A DNA stretch of 11,228 bases, taken from assembly GCA_036260375.1 (NCBI GenBank), contig DASZZZ010000043.1, forward strand, positions 1 through 11,228. The letters are read 5' to 3'. Positions 1-6,957 of the stretch are shown here, piece by piece. Under the pieces are notes generated by a model. The model worked only from the letters and a program-made list of their open reading frames with translations. It did no database searches and had not been told where the DNA came from. A program made the position numbers and the translations under genes. How positions within the stretch are numbered: the stretch's first letter is position 1; the number at the start of each line of letters is the position of its first letter. Source of the stretch: DASZZZ01 sp036260375 (GTDB lineage: Bacteria > Actinomycetota > CADDZG01 > WHSQ01).

Positions 1-2
1 AG

Positions 3-1451
3 GAAGTCACGTCGGCAGAGAGCCGCGCCCGCACCGTGCTGGCGGACGCGGAGAAGGAAGCCGAGGCGGCCAAGCGTGAAGCTCTAGTCGAGGCCAAGGA
101 CGAGATCTTCCGCATGCGGAGCGAGGCCGAGCAGGACCTCAAGCGGCGCGGCGCCGAGATCGAGCGCAAGGAGGACCGGCTCGCCCAGCGCGAGGCCAAC
201 CTCGACTCCCGCAGCGACTCGCTCGACCGCAAGGAGCGGGCGATCGAGACGAAGGAGAGCGAGCTGAAGGCGGCCCAGCAGGAGCTGGACCGGATCGCCG
301 ACCGGGCCCGGGCCGAGCTCGAGCGGGTCGCGGGCATGACGCAGGCGGACGCGAAGCAGGCGCTCATCGAGCAGATAGAGGACGAAGCCAAGCGCGAGGC
401 GATGGTGATCGTCCGCGACGTCGAGGCGAAGGCCCGCGAGGAGGCCGACCGCCGCGCCCGCAAGATCATCGCGATCTCGATGCAGCGGGTGGCGTCGGAC
501 CTGACGACGGAGTCCACCGTCACCACGGTCACGCTCCCGAACGAGGACATGAAGGGCCGGATCATCGGGCGGGAGGGGCGCAACATCCGCGCGTTCGAAG
601 CCGCCACCGGGACGAACCTGATCATCGACGACACGCCCGAGGCCGTCGTGTTGTCGTGCTTCGACCCGATCCGCCGAGAGACCGCGCGCCTTACGCTCGA
701 GCGCCTCATCGGCGACGGCCGCATCCAGCCGGCGCGCATCGAGGAGATGCACGAGAAGTCGAAGGCCGAGGTCGAGCGCGAGATCCGCGAGGGCGGCGAG
801 TGGGCCGTGCTCGAGACCGGCATCACGGACCTGCACCCCGAGCTCGTGCGCGTCCTGGGCCGCCTCAAGTTCCGCACGTCCTACGGGCAGAACGTCCTCA
901 AGCACGTCGTCGAGGCGGCGCACATCGCCGGCGTCATCGCCGCCGAGCTCGGCACCGACGTGCACCTCGCCAAGCGCGCCACCCTGCTGCACGACATCGG
1001 CAAGGCGGTCACGCACGAGATCGAGGGCAGCCACGCGCTCATCGGGGCCGAGATCGCGCGCCGGCTCAAGGAGCCTCCGGAGGTGTGCCACGCGATCGAG
1101 GCCCATCACGGCGAGGTCGAGCAGCGCACGATCGAGGCGGTCCTCACGCAGGTCGCCGACGCGATCTCCGGGTCACGCCCGGGCGCGCGGCGGGAGACGC
1201 TCGAGACCTACGTCAAGCGGCTCCAGCGGCTCGAGGAGATCGCGATGGACTTCGACGGCGTCGACAAGGTCTACGCGATGCAGGCCGGACGCGAGGTGCG
1301 CGTGATGGTCAAGCCGGGCGAGGTCGACGACCTCCAGGCGGACGTCATCGCGCGCGACATCGCGAAGAAGGTCGAGGAGGAGCTGCAGTACCCGGGCCAG
1401 ATCCGCATCACGGTCATCCGCGAGCTGCGTCAGAGCGCGTACGCGAAGTAG
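3..1451 (+). CDS. rny: Ribonuclease Y, 5'-truncated by the window edge
   Basis: Endoribonuclease that starts mRNA decay from the inner face of the membrane. The frame is open to the first base of the window, so the GTG at 36 is probably internal: the family's N-terminal membrane helix and the start of its coiled coil are missing. Numbering from that GTG, residues 1-150 are a charged Glu/Arg/Lys-rich coiled coil. A KH RNA-binding domain follows with its GxxG loop as G178-R-E-G181 (context GRIIGREGRNIR). The HD phosphohydrolase domain has a probable first ligand H290, the H319-D320 pair in LLHDIGKA, and D375 in VADAIS followed by RPGARRE. The C-terminal end, YPGQIRITVIRE...YAK, is typical. The visible 470-odd residues fit a full length a little over 500. 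The next plus-strand gene begins 88 bp downstream and no convincing terminator is visible between them. Identity is secure; only the N-terminus is unseen. Confidence 0.96.
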   Translation, partial: EVTSAESRARTVLADAEKEAEAAKREALVEAKDEIFRMRSEAEQDLKRRGAEIERKEDRLAQREANLDSRSDSLDRKERAIETKESELKAAQQELDRIADRARAELERVAGMTQADAKQALIEQIEDEAKREAMVIVRDVEAKAREEADRRARKIIAISMQRVASDLTTESTVTTVTLPNEDMKGRIIGREGRNIRAFEAATGTNLIIDDTPEAVVLSCFDPIRRETARLTLERLIGDGRIQPARIEEMHEKSKAEVEREIREGGEWAVLETGITDLHPELVRVLGRLKFRTSYGQNVLKHVVEAAHIAGVIAAELGTDVHLAKRATLLHDIGKAVTHEIEGSHALIGAEIARRLKEPPEVCHAIEAHHGEVEQRTIEAVLTQVADAISGSRPGARRETLETYVKRLQRLEEIAMDFDGVDKVYAMQAGREVRVMVKPGEVDDLQADVIARDIAKKVEEELQYPGQIRITVIRELRQSAYAK

Positions 1452-1526
1452 CCGCGACGCGCGCCTAGCATGGCGGCCGGGATTCGATCTCGTCCGCGCG
1501 CGCCGGTTCGGCGTCGCACGGACGCC

Positions 1527-1534
1527 GGGAGGTG
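1527..1534 (+). promoter_or_regulatory. Shine-Dalgarno for the I9-like gene
   Basis: GGGAGGTG lies 5 bp before the ATG at 1540. It is one of the clearest ribosome binding sites in the window, and it supports both the start codon and the reality of this small gene. A TAGCAT hexamer at 1466-1471 fits the actinobacterial -10 pattern TANNNT and could give a roughly 60-nt leader. No good -35 stands at the right distance, so that promoter is only a suggestion. Confidence 0.6.
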
Positions 1535-1539
1535 TCGTC

Positions 1540-1815
1540 ATGGGGACCGTCAGCGCCGAGCTGCGAACGATCGTCGACGAGGCCGCGGCGACCGACCCGG
1601 CCCGCGAGGTGCCCGTGATCGTCACGCTCGCGCGCGGCGCCGACGCCGCGGCGCTCGAGGGCGCGGGGCTCACGATCGGGCGCCGCTTCGCGCACCTGCC
1701 CGGCGTGTCGGGGACCGTGCGCGCCGACGCCGTCGACGCGCTCGCGGGTGCGCCGGGCGTCGAGCTCGTCGAGTTCGACGGCGAGGTGTGGGCGCTGGGC
1801 GACTCGCCGTCGTAG
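1540..1815 (+). CDS. Small stand-alone subtilase-propeptide (I9-like) protein
   Basis: A 91-residue protein resembling the inhibitor I9/propeptide domain that normally forms the N-terminus of subtilisin-family proteases and acts as chaperone and inhibitor. Visible features are a beta strand (VPVIVTLARG, residues 24-33), a second strand region around GRRFAHLPGVSG (48-58), a helix (RADAVDALAGAPG, 61-73) and a closing strand (VELVEFDGEVWAL, 74-86). The helix-plus-final-strand pattern also occurs at the end of the propeptide of the S8 protease encoded at 2683-3912 (SEIDALRANGNVADVEDDGE, then VYAL). There is no catalytic domain, signal peptide or membrane segment, so a cytoplasmic location is expected. 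A strong SD fixes the start. The gene converges on the DUF6065-like gene with an 11-bp gap. A role as inhibitor or folding helper in trans is inferred from the resemblance and neighbourhood; the fold call is by eye. Confidence 0.72.
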   Translation: MGTVSAELRTIVDEAAATDPAREVPVIVTLARGADAAALEGAGLTIGRRFAHLPGVSGTVRADAVDALAGAPGVELVEFDGEVWALGDSPS

Positions 1816-1826
1816 CCGTCGTCCCC

Positions 1827-2501
1827 TCAGGCGTCGTCCGCCCGGCGACGCGCCAGCTGCTTGTATGCGCTGCGGTCGGCGGCGAGGTCGCGGTACCACT
1901 CGCCGAGCGCGGCGCGCTCGTCGCGCGCGGCGCGCTCGTGCGGCGCGACCGCGCGCACCGCAGGCCGGCGCAGCGTGCGGGAGACGAGCACGGCGTGGGC
2001 CACGTGATCTCCGGCGGCGACGTGGACGGGGGCCGGGGCGCGCGGCACGCGGAGCACGAGCCCGACGCAGCCGGCGTACCACTGCGTCTCGACGAGCCCG
2101 GCGACGACCCCGAACGGCGCGTCGCGGTTGAGGGGCGGCAGGAACAGCGTGTCGACGCCCGGCTCGGTGCGCCACAGGTAGGGCAGGTGCAGCTTGACGA
2201 CGTCGCGCAGGTCGGCGCGGTCGAAGAAGCTGAGCCCGGCGACGACCGGCGCGAACGCCACCTTGCCGCGCCGCGTCCGCAGCGGGACCTCGTCGAGCGC
2301 GTACGCGTTGCGCGCGAAGCGCGCGGCGCGGTCGTCACACACGTAGAACGACGGGTCTCCAGAGCCGGACGCGAGGGGGGAGCGGAACACGTGCGCGCCC
2401 TCGGGCGCGTCCTCCGGTGCGCAGCACCCGAACGAGATCGGCGACGGCACCAGCAGTCCGAGGCTCGCCGCCGCCGTGAACGGGAGGCACTGCTCCTGCA
2501 C
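1827..2501 (-). CDS. DUF6065-like protein of unknown function, N-terminus uncertain
   Basis: I read this as related to DUF6065, a bacterial family of unknown function. Landmarks recalled for that family are a CLP-F/L segment near the N-terminus (QEQCLPFTAA here), a central H-x-PYLxRTEPG-x-D block (HLPYLWRTEPGVD, residues 105-117 from the GTG), VET-x-W (137-141) and an AGD near a proline-rich strand (163-165). The C-terminus is charged and helical with W202. There is no signal peptide or membrane helix. The start is doubtful: GTG at 2501 is the only canonical start in frame and lacks an SD, yet plausible coding sequence continues upstream without a stop (readable as ...VRLVPLGPR... and DVPAGYGVQ just before QCLPF). 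The true protein may begin 25-45 codons earlier at an unusual start, or the sequence may carry an error. It lies 181 bp downstream of the S8 gene on the same strand and may share its transcript. The assignment is from memory and moderately sure. Confidence 0.6.
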   Translation of the reverse strand: MQEQCLPFTAAASLGLLVPSPISFGCCAPEDAPEGAHVFRSPLASGSGDPSFYVCDDRAARFARNAYALDEVPLRTRRGKVAFAPVVAGLSFFDRADLRDVVKLHLPYLWRTEPGVDTLFLPPLNRDAPFGVVAGLVETQWYAGCVGLVLRVPRAPAPVHVAAGDHVAHAVLVSRTLRRPAVRAVAPHERAARDERAALGEWYRDLAADRSAYKQLARRRADDA

Positions 2502-2682
2502 GCCGTAGCCCGCGGGGACGTCGCGGCGCGTCGACGGCGGCGCCGGCGCGGGTAGCGGGACGCGCGGGCCCAGCGGAACCAGCCGGACGCCGGTGGCGCG
2601 CGCGTCCGCGGGCGCGCGCCGGCGCGGCGCTACCTCGATCGGTCGCCCGCCGTCGTGACGCGCGCGACGCGACCGGCCGCGC

Positions 2683-3912
2683 TCACGGGATGCCGGGGAT
2701 CGCAGGCGGCGTGCGCATCGTGCACGCCGCCTGGGCGGCGTCGACGCGGCCGAAGCCGAAGCGCGGATCGCGGCCCGTCGGGCCGAGGTTGTCCGACGTC
2801 CACGCGAGCAGGCGCCTGATCGTGACGTTGTCGGAGTAGCGGTGGCCGCCCCACGCGACCGCGGCCGCGCCGCTCACGTGGGGGCACGCCATGCTCGTGC
2901 CGCTGAGGCGCCCGAAGCTGCCGCCGGGAAGCGTGGACAGCACGTTGACGCCGGGGGCGCACAGCTCGACCTCCGGCCCCCAGCTGCTGAACTCGGCGAG
3001 CTGGTTCGAGTTCGTGAGCGCCGACACCGCGACGACGCTGTCGTAGTGGCCGGGCGCCGTCACGGTTCCCTCGGCGGGACCGTTGTTGCCGGCCGCGGCG
3101 ATCAGCAGCACGCCCTGCGCGAACGCGCTGTTGCACATCGCCTCCACGGCGGTGGGAGCGCTCGGTGCGCCGAGGCTCATGCTCGCGATGCGGATGCCGT
3201 TGTCGATGCACCAGTCGAGCCCCGCGATGAACCCGCTCCACGAGCCGCTGCCGGACGCGCCGAGGACCTTGACCGCGTACAGCGACGCGGCCGGCGCAAC
3301 CCCGACGACTCCGCTGCCGTTGAGCGCCGCCGCGATCGTGCCGGCACAGTGCGTCCCGTGACCGTTGCCGTCGGCGGGGGTCGTCTCGCCGGGCACGAAG
3401 CTCACGCCGCCGCGGTAGTTGGGCGCGAGGTCCGGGTGCCCGCCGTCGATCCCCGTGTCGAGCACGGCGACGGAGATCCCCTTGCCGCGCGAGCAGTCCC
3501 ACGCCAACGGCGCCTTTATCTGCGGCAGCCCCGTGGGGATCGTCTCGGCCTGTGGCGCCGGGCCCCCCTCGACCACGAGCTGCGCTTCCTGTGCGGACGG
3601 CAGGGCGTACACCTCGCCGTCGTCCTCGACGTCCGCGACGTTGCCGTTCGCTCGCAGCGCGTCGATCTCGGACTCGGTCAGCGACGCGGCGACGATCGGC
3701 GCGTCGTACTGGTTGACGTCGTAGGCGACCGTCTCGCGGCGGGTGCCCGGCCGCAGCGGTACCTGTCCCGCCGCGAACGTCGCCGCGTCGACGAAGTCGA
3801 TCGCGGTGTCGACGGCCTCCGCGACGATGTGCGTCTTGTCCCGGTCACGATCGGGACGTTCGTCCTTGCGCTTGAACGTGATGATCACGCTGCGCCGCCG
3901 GTCGTTCGTCAT
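2683..3912 (-). CDS. Subtilisin-family (S8) serine protease with I9-type propeptide, no signal peptide seen
   Basis: A 409-residue S8 serine endopeptidase. The catalytic triad is complete: D152 in VAVLDTGIDGGHPDL, H185 in GNGHGTHCAGT, S340 in LSGTSMACPHVSGAAA. The oxyanion asparagine is N276 in IAAAGNNGP. Residues 8-104 form a propeptide with an opening strand (SVIITF) and a typical I9 ending (VADVEDDGEVYAL). The mature part probably starts between 105 and 130 and ends with the peptidase domain, without C-terminal accessory domains. The N-terminus (MTNDRRRSVIITFKRKDERP) is charged and has no hydrophobic signal core, so either the protease is cytoplasmic, like intracellular subtilisins, or it is exported by an unrecognised route. 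Seven cysteines lie in the propeptide-distal part. The ATG at 3912 is preceded by a G-rich stretch (GGGGGTGGAG) acting as a close-spaced SD, and no nearby alternative start exists. A candidate promoter sits at 4039-4067. Confidence 0.95.
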   Translation of the reverse strand: MTNDRRRSVIITFKRKDERPDRDRDKTHIVAEAVDTAIDFVDAATFAAGQVPLRPGTRRETVAYDVNQYDAPIVAASLTESEIDALRANGNVADVEDDGEVYALPSAQEAQLVVEGGPAPQAETIPTGLPQIKAPLAWDCSRGKGISVAVLDTGIDGGHPDLAPNYRGGVSFVPGETTPADGNGHGTHCAGTIAAALNGSGVVGVAPAASLYAVKVLGASGSGSWSGFIAGLDWCIDNGIRIASMSLGAPSAPTAVEAMCNSAFAQGVLLIAAAGNNGPAEGTVTAPGHYDSVVAVSALTNSNQLAEFSSWGPEVELCAPGVNVLSTLPGGSFGRLSGTSMACPHVSGAAAVAWGGHRYSDNVTIRRLLAWTSDNLGPTGRDPRFGFGRVDAAQAACTMRTPPAIPGIP

Positions 3913-4038
3913 GCTCCACCCCCGAAGCGAGCACTCGTCCGATGTCGCGATGCCGTCGCGAGCGACGTGCGTCTGATGCCTGAGAGCGTCGCCGTGAGCG
4001 CGCCGTCACGCAGTCAGAGTTCCCGTCTCCCAGCGGTC

Positions 4039-4067
4039 ACGCTAGACCACGAGCGCGACGGTGTGAA
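4039..4067 (-). promoter_or_regulatory. Candidate promoter for the S8 protease gene
   Basis: On the minus strand, TTCACA (4062-4067) is followed after exactly 17 bp by TAGCGT (4039-4044), which matches the actinobacterial -10 pattern TANNNT. Transcription would begin near 4032, giving a leader of about 120 nt before the ATG at 3912. The site lies in the 187-bp gap between the Calx-beta gene and the protease gene, a sensible place for separate control of the protease. It was found by eye and is unproven. Confidence 0.4.
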
Positions 4068-4099
4068 GAGCTTTTTCCGACGCCGGTCGTCGCGCTCGG

Positions 4100-5350
4100 T
4101 CAGCTCGGCTTGAGGAAGAACGTGTTCTTGTTGCGCCCGGCGTCGAAGTCGCGCTCGACGTTGCCGGCGTTGTCGTGCGAGCGGGCGAACGCGGTGTAGC
4201 TGCGGATCCCGGTGCTACGCGTCGTCTGCTTGAGCCGCTCGTCGTACTCGTACACGATGAAGCACTGGTCCGGGTCGGGGCACTGCTGATCGAGCCCCGC
4301 GTCGAGCCACCGCTTGCTGCTGCACGCGCCGCCTCGGAAGCGCGTGCCCGTGTACCACGCGCAGTCGCCGTTGCGCAGGTTCTTGCGCAGCGCGAACTCG
4401 GCCTTGGCGACGCCGGAGCCGTCGTCGCTCGGCGAGATGTGCGCGCTCTCCGACTCGAGCGAGCGCGGCCTGTACGTCTCGCCGTGGCGCGGGATGTGGA
4501 AGCTCGTGACCGGCGCGCGCGTGTCCGACGTCGGGCTGTCGTCGTCCTCGATCGTGACCGTCGCCGACGCAGGCGTCGTCAGCGTCGCGTTGGTCGGGTT
4601 GCTCAGCGCGAGCGTGAACGTCTCGGCCGGCTCGTCGGCGGAGTCGTTGAGCAGCGGGACGACGATCGTCTCGGTGCGGGCCGGGATCGTGCTGCCCGCC
4701 TCGAACGTCAGGGTGCCGGTCTTGCTGGTGTAGTCGGATCCGGCGGTCGCGGTGCCCGGAGCGGTGGCGTACTGCACGGTCGACGCCTCGGTCGTGGCGG
4801 GGCCGGCCCGAACGACGAGGATGCGCACGCTGCCGCGGTTCTCGAAGTTCGAGTACTGGTCGGTCCCGAGGCCGACGCGCGCGGCGCCGTCGACGTCGAT
4901 GATCGAGAACTTCGCCTCGGACGGCTGGCGCAGGATCATGCCGGCTTCGCCGCGCGCGTTCGACAGCTTGAACGTGAACGTCTCGATGGGCTCGGTGGAG
5001 GCGTCGGGCAGCGCGTCCACGAGTACCCCCTCGACCCCGGTCGGGTCGATGCTCTTCGTCCCGCTGGCGGGATGGAAGTCGTCGTGCGGCGCGGCGTCGT
5101 CGTCGGCAGCCGCGAACGTCGACCAGTCGACCTGACCGACCTCGGTGCCGTGCTGCTCGCGCCGAATGAGGGCCTCACGGGCGGCGTCCTCGACGACGAC
5201 GTAGTTCTCCGTCGGCACGTAGCCGGATGCGGTCTGCTCGACGAGGTAGACGACGTCGTGGCCGGACGGCCCCCCGGCGGCCGGCGCGGCGGCGGCCAGC
5301 AGGGCGATCGACATGACGGCGGTCGCGAGCGTCGTGCGGGCGGTGCGCAT
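4100..5350 (-). CDS. Secreted Calx-beta domain protein with cysteine-containing C-terminal domain
   Basis: A 416-residue exported protein with no recognised enzymatic motif. The N-terminus MRTARTTLATAVMSIALLAA is a Sec signal peptide (basic start, hydrophobic core) with likely cleavage after APAAG near residue 26. This favours the ATG at 5350, preceded by AAGGGGA about 10 nt upstream, over an in-frame start 33 codons earlier that would bury the signal. Residues about 157-271 are a good Calx-beta repeat (YATAPGTATAGSDYTSKTGT, then DEPAETFTLALSNPTNA and TVTIEDDD). Residues about 75-153 look like a more diverged copy (EPIETFTFKLSNARG ... FSIIDVDG). The C-terminal 140 residues open with DTRAPVTSFHIP and end with a FARSHDNAGNVE block, resembling Ig-like segments of actinobacterial surface proteins. 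They hold four cysteines (330, 343, 357, 363), enough for two disulfides. Calx-beta folds bind calcium or mediate adhesion; the specific role here is unknown. Confidence 0.88.
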   Translation of the reverse strand: MRTARTTLATAVMSIALLAAAAPAAGGPSGHDVVYLVEQTASGYVPTENYVVVEDAAREALIRREQHGTEVGQVDWSTFAAADDDAAPHDDFHPASGTKSIDPTGVEGVLVDALPDASTEPIETFTFKLSNARGEAGMILRQPSEAKFSIIDVDGAARVGLGTDQYSNFENRGSVRILVVRAGPATTEASTVQYATAPGTATAGSDYTSKTGTLTFEAGSTIPARTETIVVPLLNDSADEPAETFTLALSNPTNATLTTPASATVTIEDDDSPTSDTRAPVTSFHIPRHGETYRPRSLESESAHISPSDDGSGVAKAEFALRKNLRNGDCAWYTGTRFRGGACSSKRWLDAGLDQQCPDPDQCFIVYEYDERLKQTTRSTGIRSYTAFARSHDNAGNVERDFDAGRNKNTFFLKPS

Positions 5351-5370
5351 CGTGACGGATTCCCCTTGCT

Positions 5371-5387
5371 CGACGTTCCGGACGTCG
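5371..5387. repeat. Inverted repeat in the Calx-beta/miaB divergent gap
   Basis: Perfect 6-bp arms, CGACGT (5371-5376) and ACGTCG (5382-5387), flank a 5-nt centre. A second short palindrome, CGGCG-A-CGCCG, overlaps at 5386-5396. They lie 20-45 bp upstream of the Calx-beta start in the 128-bp divergent region and could be an operator for that gene. Palindromes of this size also arise by chance at this GC content. Confidence 0.3.
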
Positions 5388-5478
5388 GCGACGCCGTCGG
5401 GCACGCCGCCCCCTCGTTGGTACGACAACCGGGCGGGCGTGGCCTGCATTCCCCGGCGGGCGTTTTGCCGGCCCCCCG

Positions 5479-6936
5479 ATGCTACGCTGCATCGGCGTGA
5501 CGACCGAAGCGATCGCTCCGCCGTCGAGCGCCGCCCGGACCGGCGATTCGAGCCCGCCCACCTACTTCATCCGCACGTTCGGGTGCCAGATGAACGAGCA
5601 CGACTCCGAGCGCCTCGCCGGGATGCTCGAGGCCGAGGGCTACGCACCGGCCGACGGCCCCGACGGCGCGGCGGTGATCCTGTTCAACACCTGCTGCATC
5701 CGGGAGAACGCCGACCAGCGGCTGTACGGCAACCTCGGCCACGCCAAGGCGATCAAGCAGTCGCGGCCCGGGACGCGCATCGTCGTCGCCGGGTGCCTCG
5801 CGCAGAAGGACCGCGACGTGATCCAGCGCCGCGCGCCGCACGTCGACGTCGTCCTCGGGACCCACAACCTCGCGAGCCTCCCGCGCCTGCTGCGCGAGTC
5901 AGCCGACGGCCCCGCGTTCGAGATCCTCGAGCAGACCGAGACGTTCCCGTCCGCGCTCCCCGCGCGCCGTACGAGCCCGTGGCACGCGTGGGTGTCGATC
6001 TCCATCGGCTGCAACAACTCGTGCACGTTCTGCATCGTGCCCGCGGTGCGCGGTCCGGAGGTGTCGCGCCGACCGGGCGACGTCGCCGGCGAGGTCGCCG
6101 GGCTCGTCGCCGACGGCGTCTTCGAGGTCACCCTGCTCGGTCAGAACGTCAACTCGTACGGGCGCGACATCGAGGGGACCCCGCTGTTCGCGTCGCTGCT
6201 GCGGACGCTCGACGGCATCGACGGGCTCGAACGCATTCGCTTCACGAGCCCGCACCCGAAGGACTTCCGCGCCGACACGGTCGCGGCGATGGCGGAGTGC
6301 GCGTCGGTGTGCGAGCACGTCCACCTTCCGGTCCAGGCCGGCTCCGACCGCGTCCTGAGGGCGATGAAGCGCGCGTACAAGCGCGATCGCTACCTCGCCA
6401 AGCTCGCGATGGTGCGCGACGCGATCCCCGGCGTCGCGGTGACGACCGACGTCATCGTCGGGTTCCCGGGCGAGACCGACGACGACTTCGAGCAGACGCT
6501 CGATCTCGTCGCGCAGGCGCGCTACGACGCGGCCTACACGTTCCAGTACTCGCCGCGACCGGGGACCGCCGCGGCGGAGCTGCCCGGCCGTGTCCCCAAG
6601 GAAGTCGTGCAGGAGCGCTTCGACCGGCTCGTCGCGCTGCAGGAGCGCATCTCGCTCGAGCGCAACGCGGCGGCGGTCGGTCGGGTCGAGGAGGTCGTCG
6701 TCGAGGGGCCGTCGAAGAAGGACGCCGCCCGGCTCACGGGACGGACGCGCACGAACAAGCTCGTGCACTTCGACTCCGACGGCGCGTCCGAGGGCAGCTT
6801 CCGAACGGTGCGCGTCACCGGCGCACACCCACACCATCTCGACGGCGTCGTCGTCGGCGCGCGCGACCGCGGCGCCCGGCCCCGGATGAGCCTTCCGCTC
6901 GCCGCCGCGCCCGGCGGCTGCGCGGCCTGCGGCTAG
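5479..6936 (+). CDS. miaB: tRNA-2-methylthio-N6-isopentenyladenosine synthase (MiaB)
   Basis: Radical-SAM methylthiotransferase that adds a methylthio group to C2 of i6A37 in tRNAs reading UNN codons, using two [4Fe-4S] clusters and SAM. Domains in order: an N-terminal UPF0004 domain with cluster cysteines C36 (TFGCQMNEHDSER), C72 (NTCCIRENA) and C106 (VAGCLAQ); a radical-SAM core with C178-x3-C182-x2-C185 (SIGCNNSCTFCIVPAVRG); and a C-terminal TRAM RNA-binding domain at about 396-460. GQNVNSYG, TSPHP and VIVGFPGET are all family-typical. C73 adjoins the cluster cysteine where serine is common, and the tail ends in CAAC. The start is uncertain: ATG 5479 has no SD, and an in-frame GTG at 5497 follows a -10-like TACGCT, so the protein may begin there without a leader. 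Homology proper begins near residue 28, so function is unaffected. It heads the plus-strand block leading to hflX. Confidence 0.97.
   Translation: MLRCIGVTTEAIAPPSSAARTGDSSPPTYFIRTFGCQMNEHDSERLAGMLEAEGYAPADGPDGAAVILFNTCCIRENADQRLYGNLGHAKAIKQSRPGTRIVVAGCLAQKDRDVIQRRAPHVDVVLGTHNLASLPRLLRESADGPAFEILEQTETFPSALPARRTSPWHAWVSISIGCNNSCTFCIVPAVRGPEVSRRPGDVAGEVAGLVADGVFEVTLLGQNVNSYGRDIEGTPLFASLLRTLDGIDGLERIRFTSPHPKDFRADTVAAMAECASVCEHVHLPVQAGSDRVLRAMKRAYKRDRYLAKLAMVRDAIPGVAVTTDVIVGFPGETDDDFEQTLDLVAQARYDAAYTFQYSPRPGTAAAELPGRVPKEVVQERFDRLVALQERISLERNAAAVGRVEEVVVEGPSKKDAARLTGRTRTNKLVHFDSDGASEGSFRTVRVTGAHPHHLDGVVVGARDRGARPRMSLPLAAAPGGCAACG
5483..5488 (+). promoter_or_regulatory. Possible -10 element for leaderless miaB
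   Basis: TACGCT fits TANNNT and ends 8 nt before the in-frame GTG at 5497. That is slightly longer than the 6 nt ideal for a start codon at +1. No matching -35 is seen; the nearest T-rich stretch, TTTTGCC at 5463-5469, is too close. If it is used, the ATG at 5479 is untranscribed and miaB starts at 5497. Confidence 0.28.
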
Positions 6937-6957
6937 CGCCGCGCGCGCAGCGCCCCC

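Noticed and set aside
84..1109. Long minus-strand open frame opposite rny
   Set aside because: It is antisense to a motif-verified RNase Y with low-complexity Leu/Arg/Asp composition and no recognisable domain.
4072..4092. Hairpin (CGACG / CGTCG, 5-nt loop) next to a five-T run, as a terminator for the Calx-beta gene
   Set aside because: In the minus-strand direction of the gene the run reads as A after the stem, and on the plus strand the T run precedes the stem. The stem is only 5 bp. Neither direction gives an intrinsic terminator.
5453..5471. Hairpin CCGGC-9 nt-GCCGG upstream of miaB
   Set aside because: A short stem with a large loop and no T tract or conserved element; expected by chance at this GC content.
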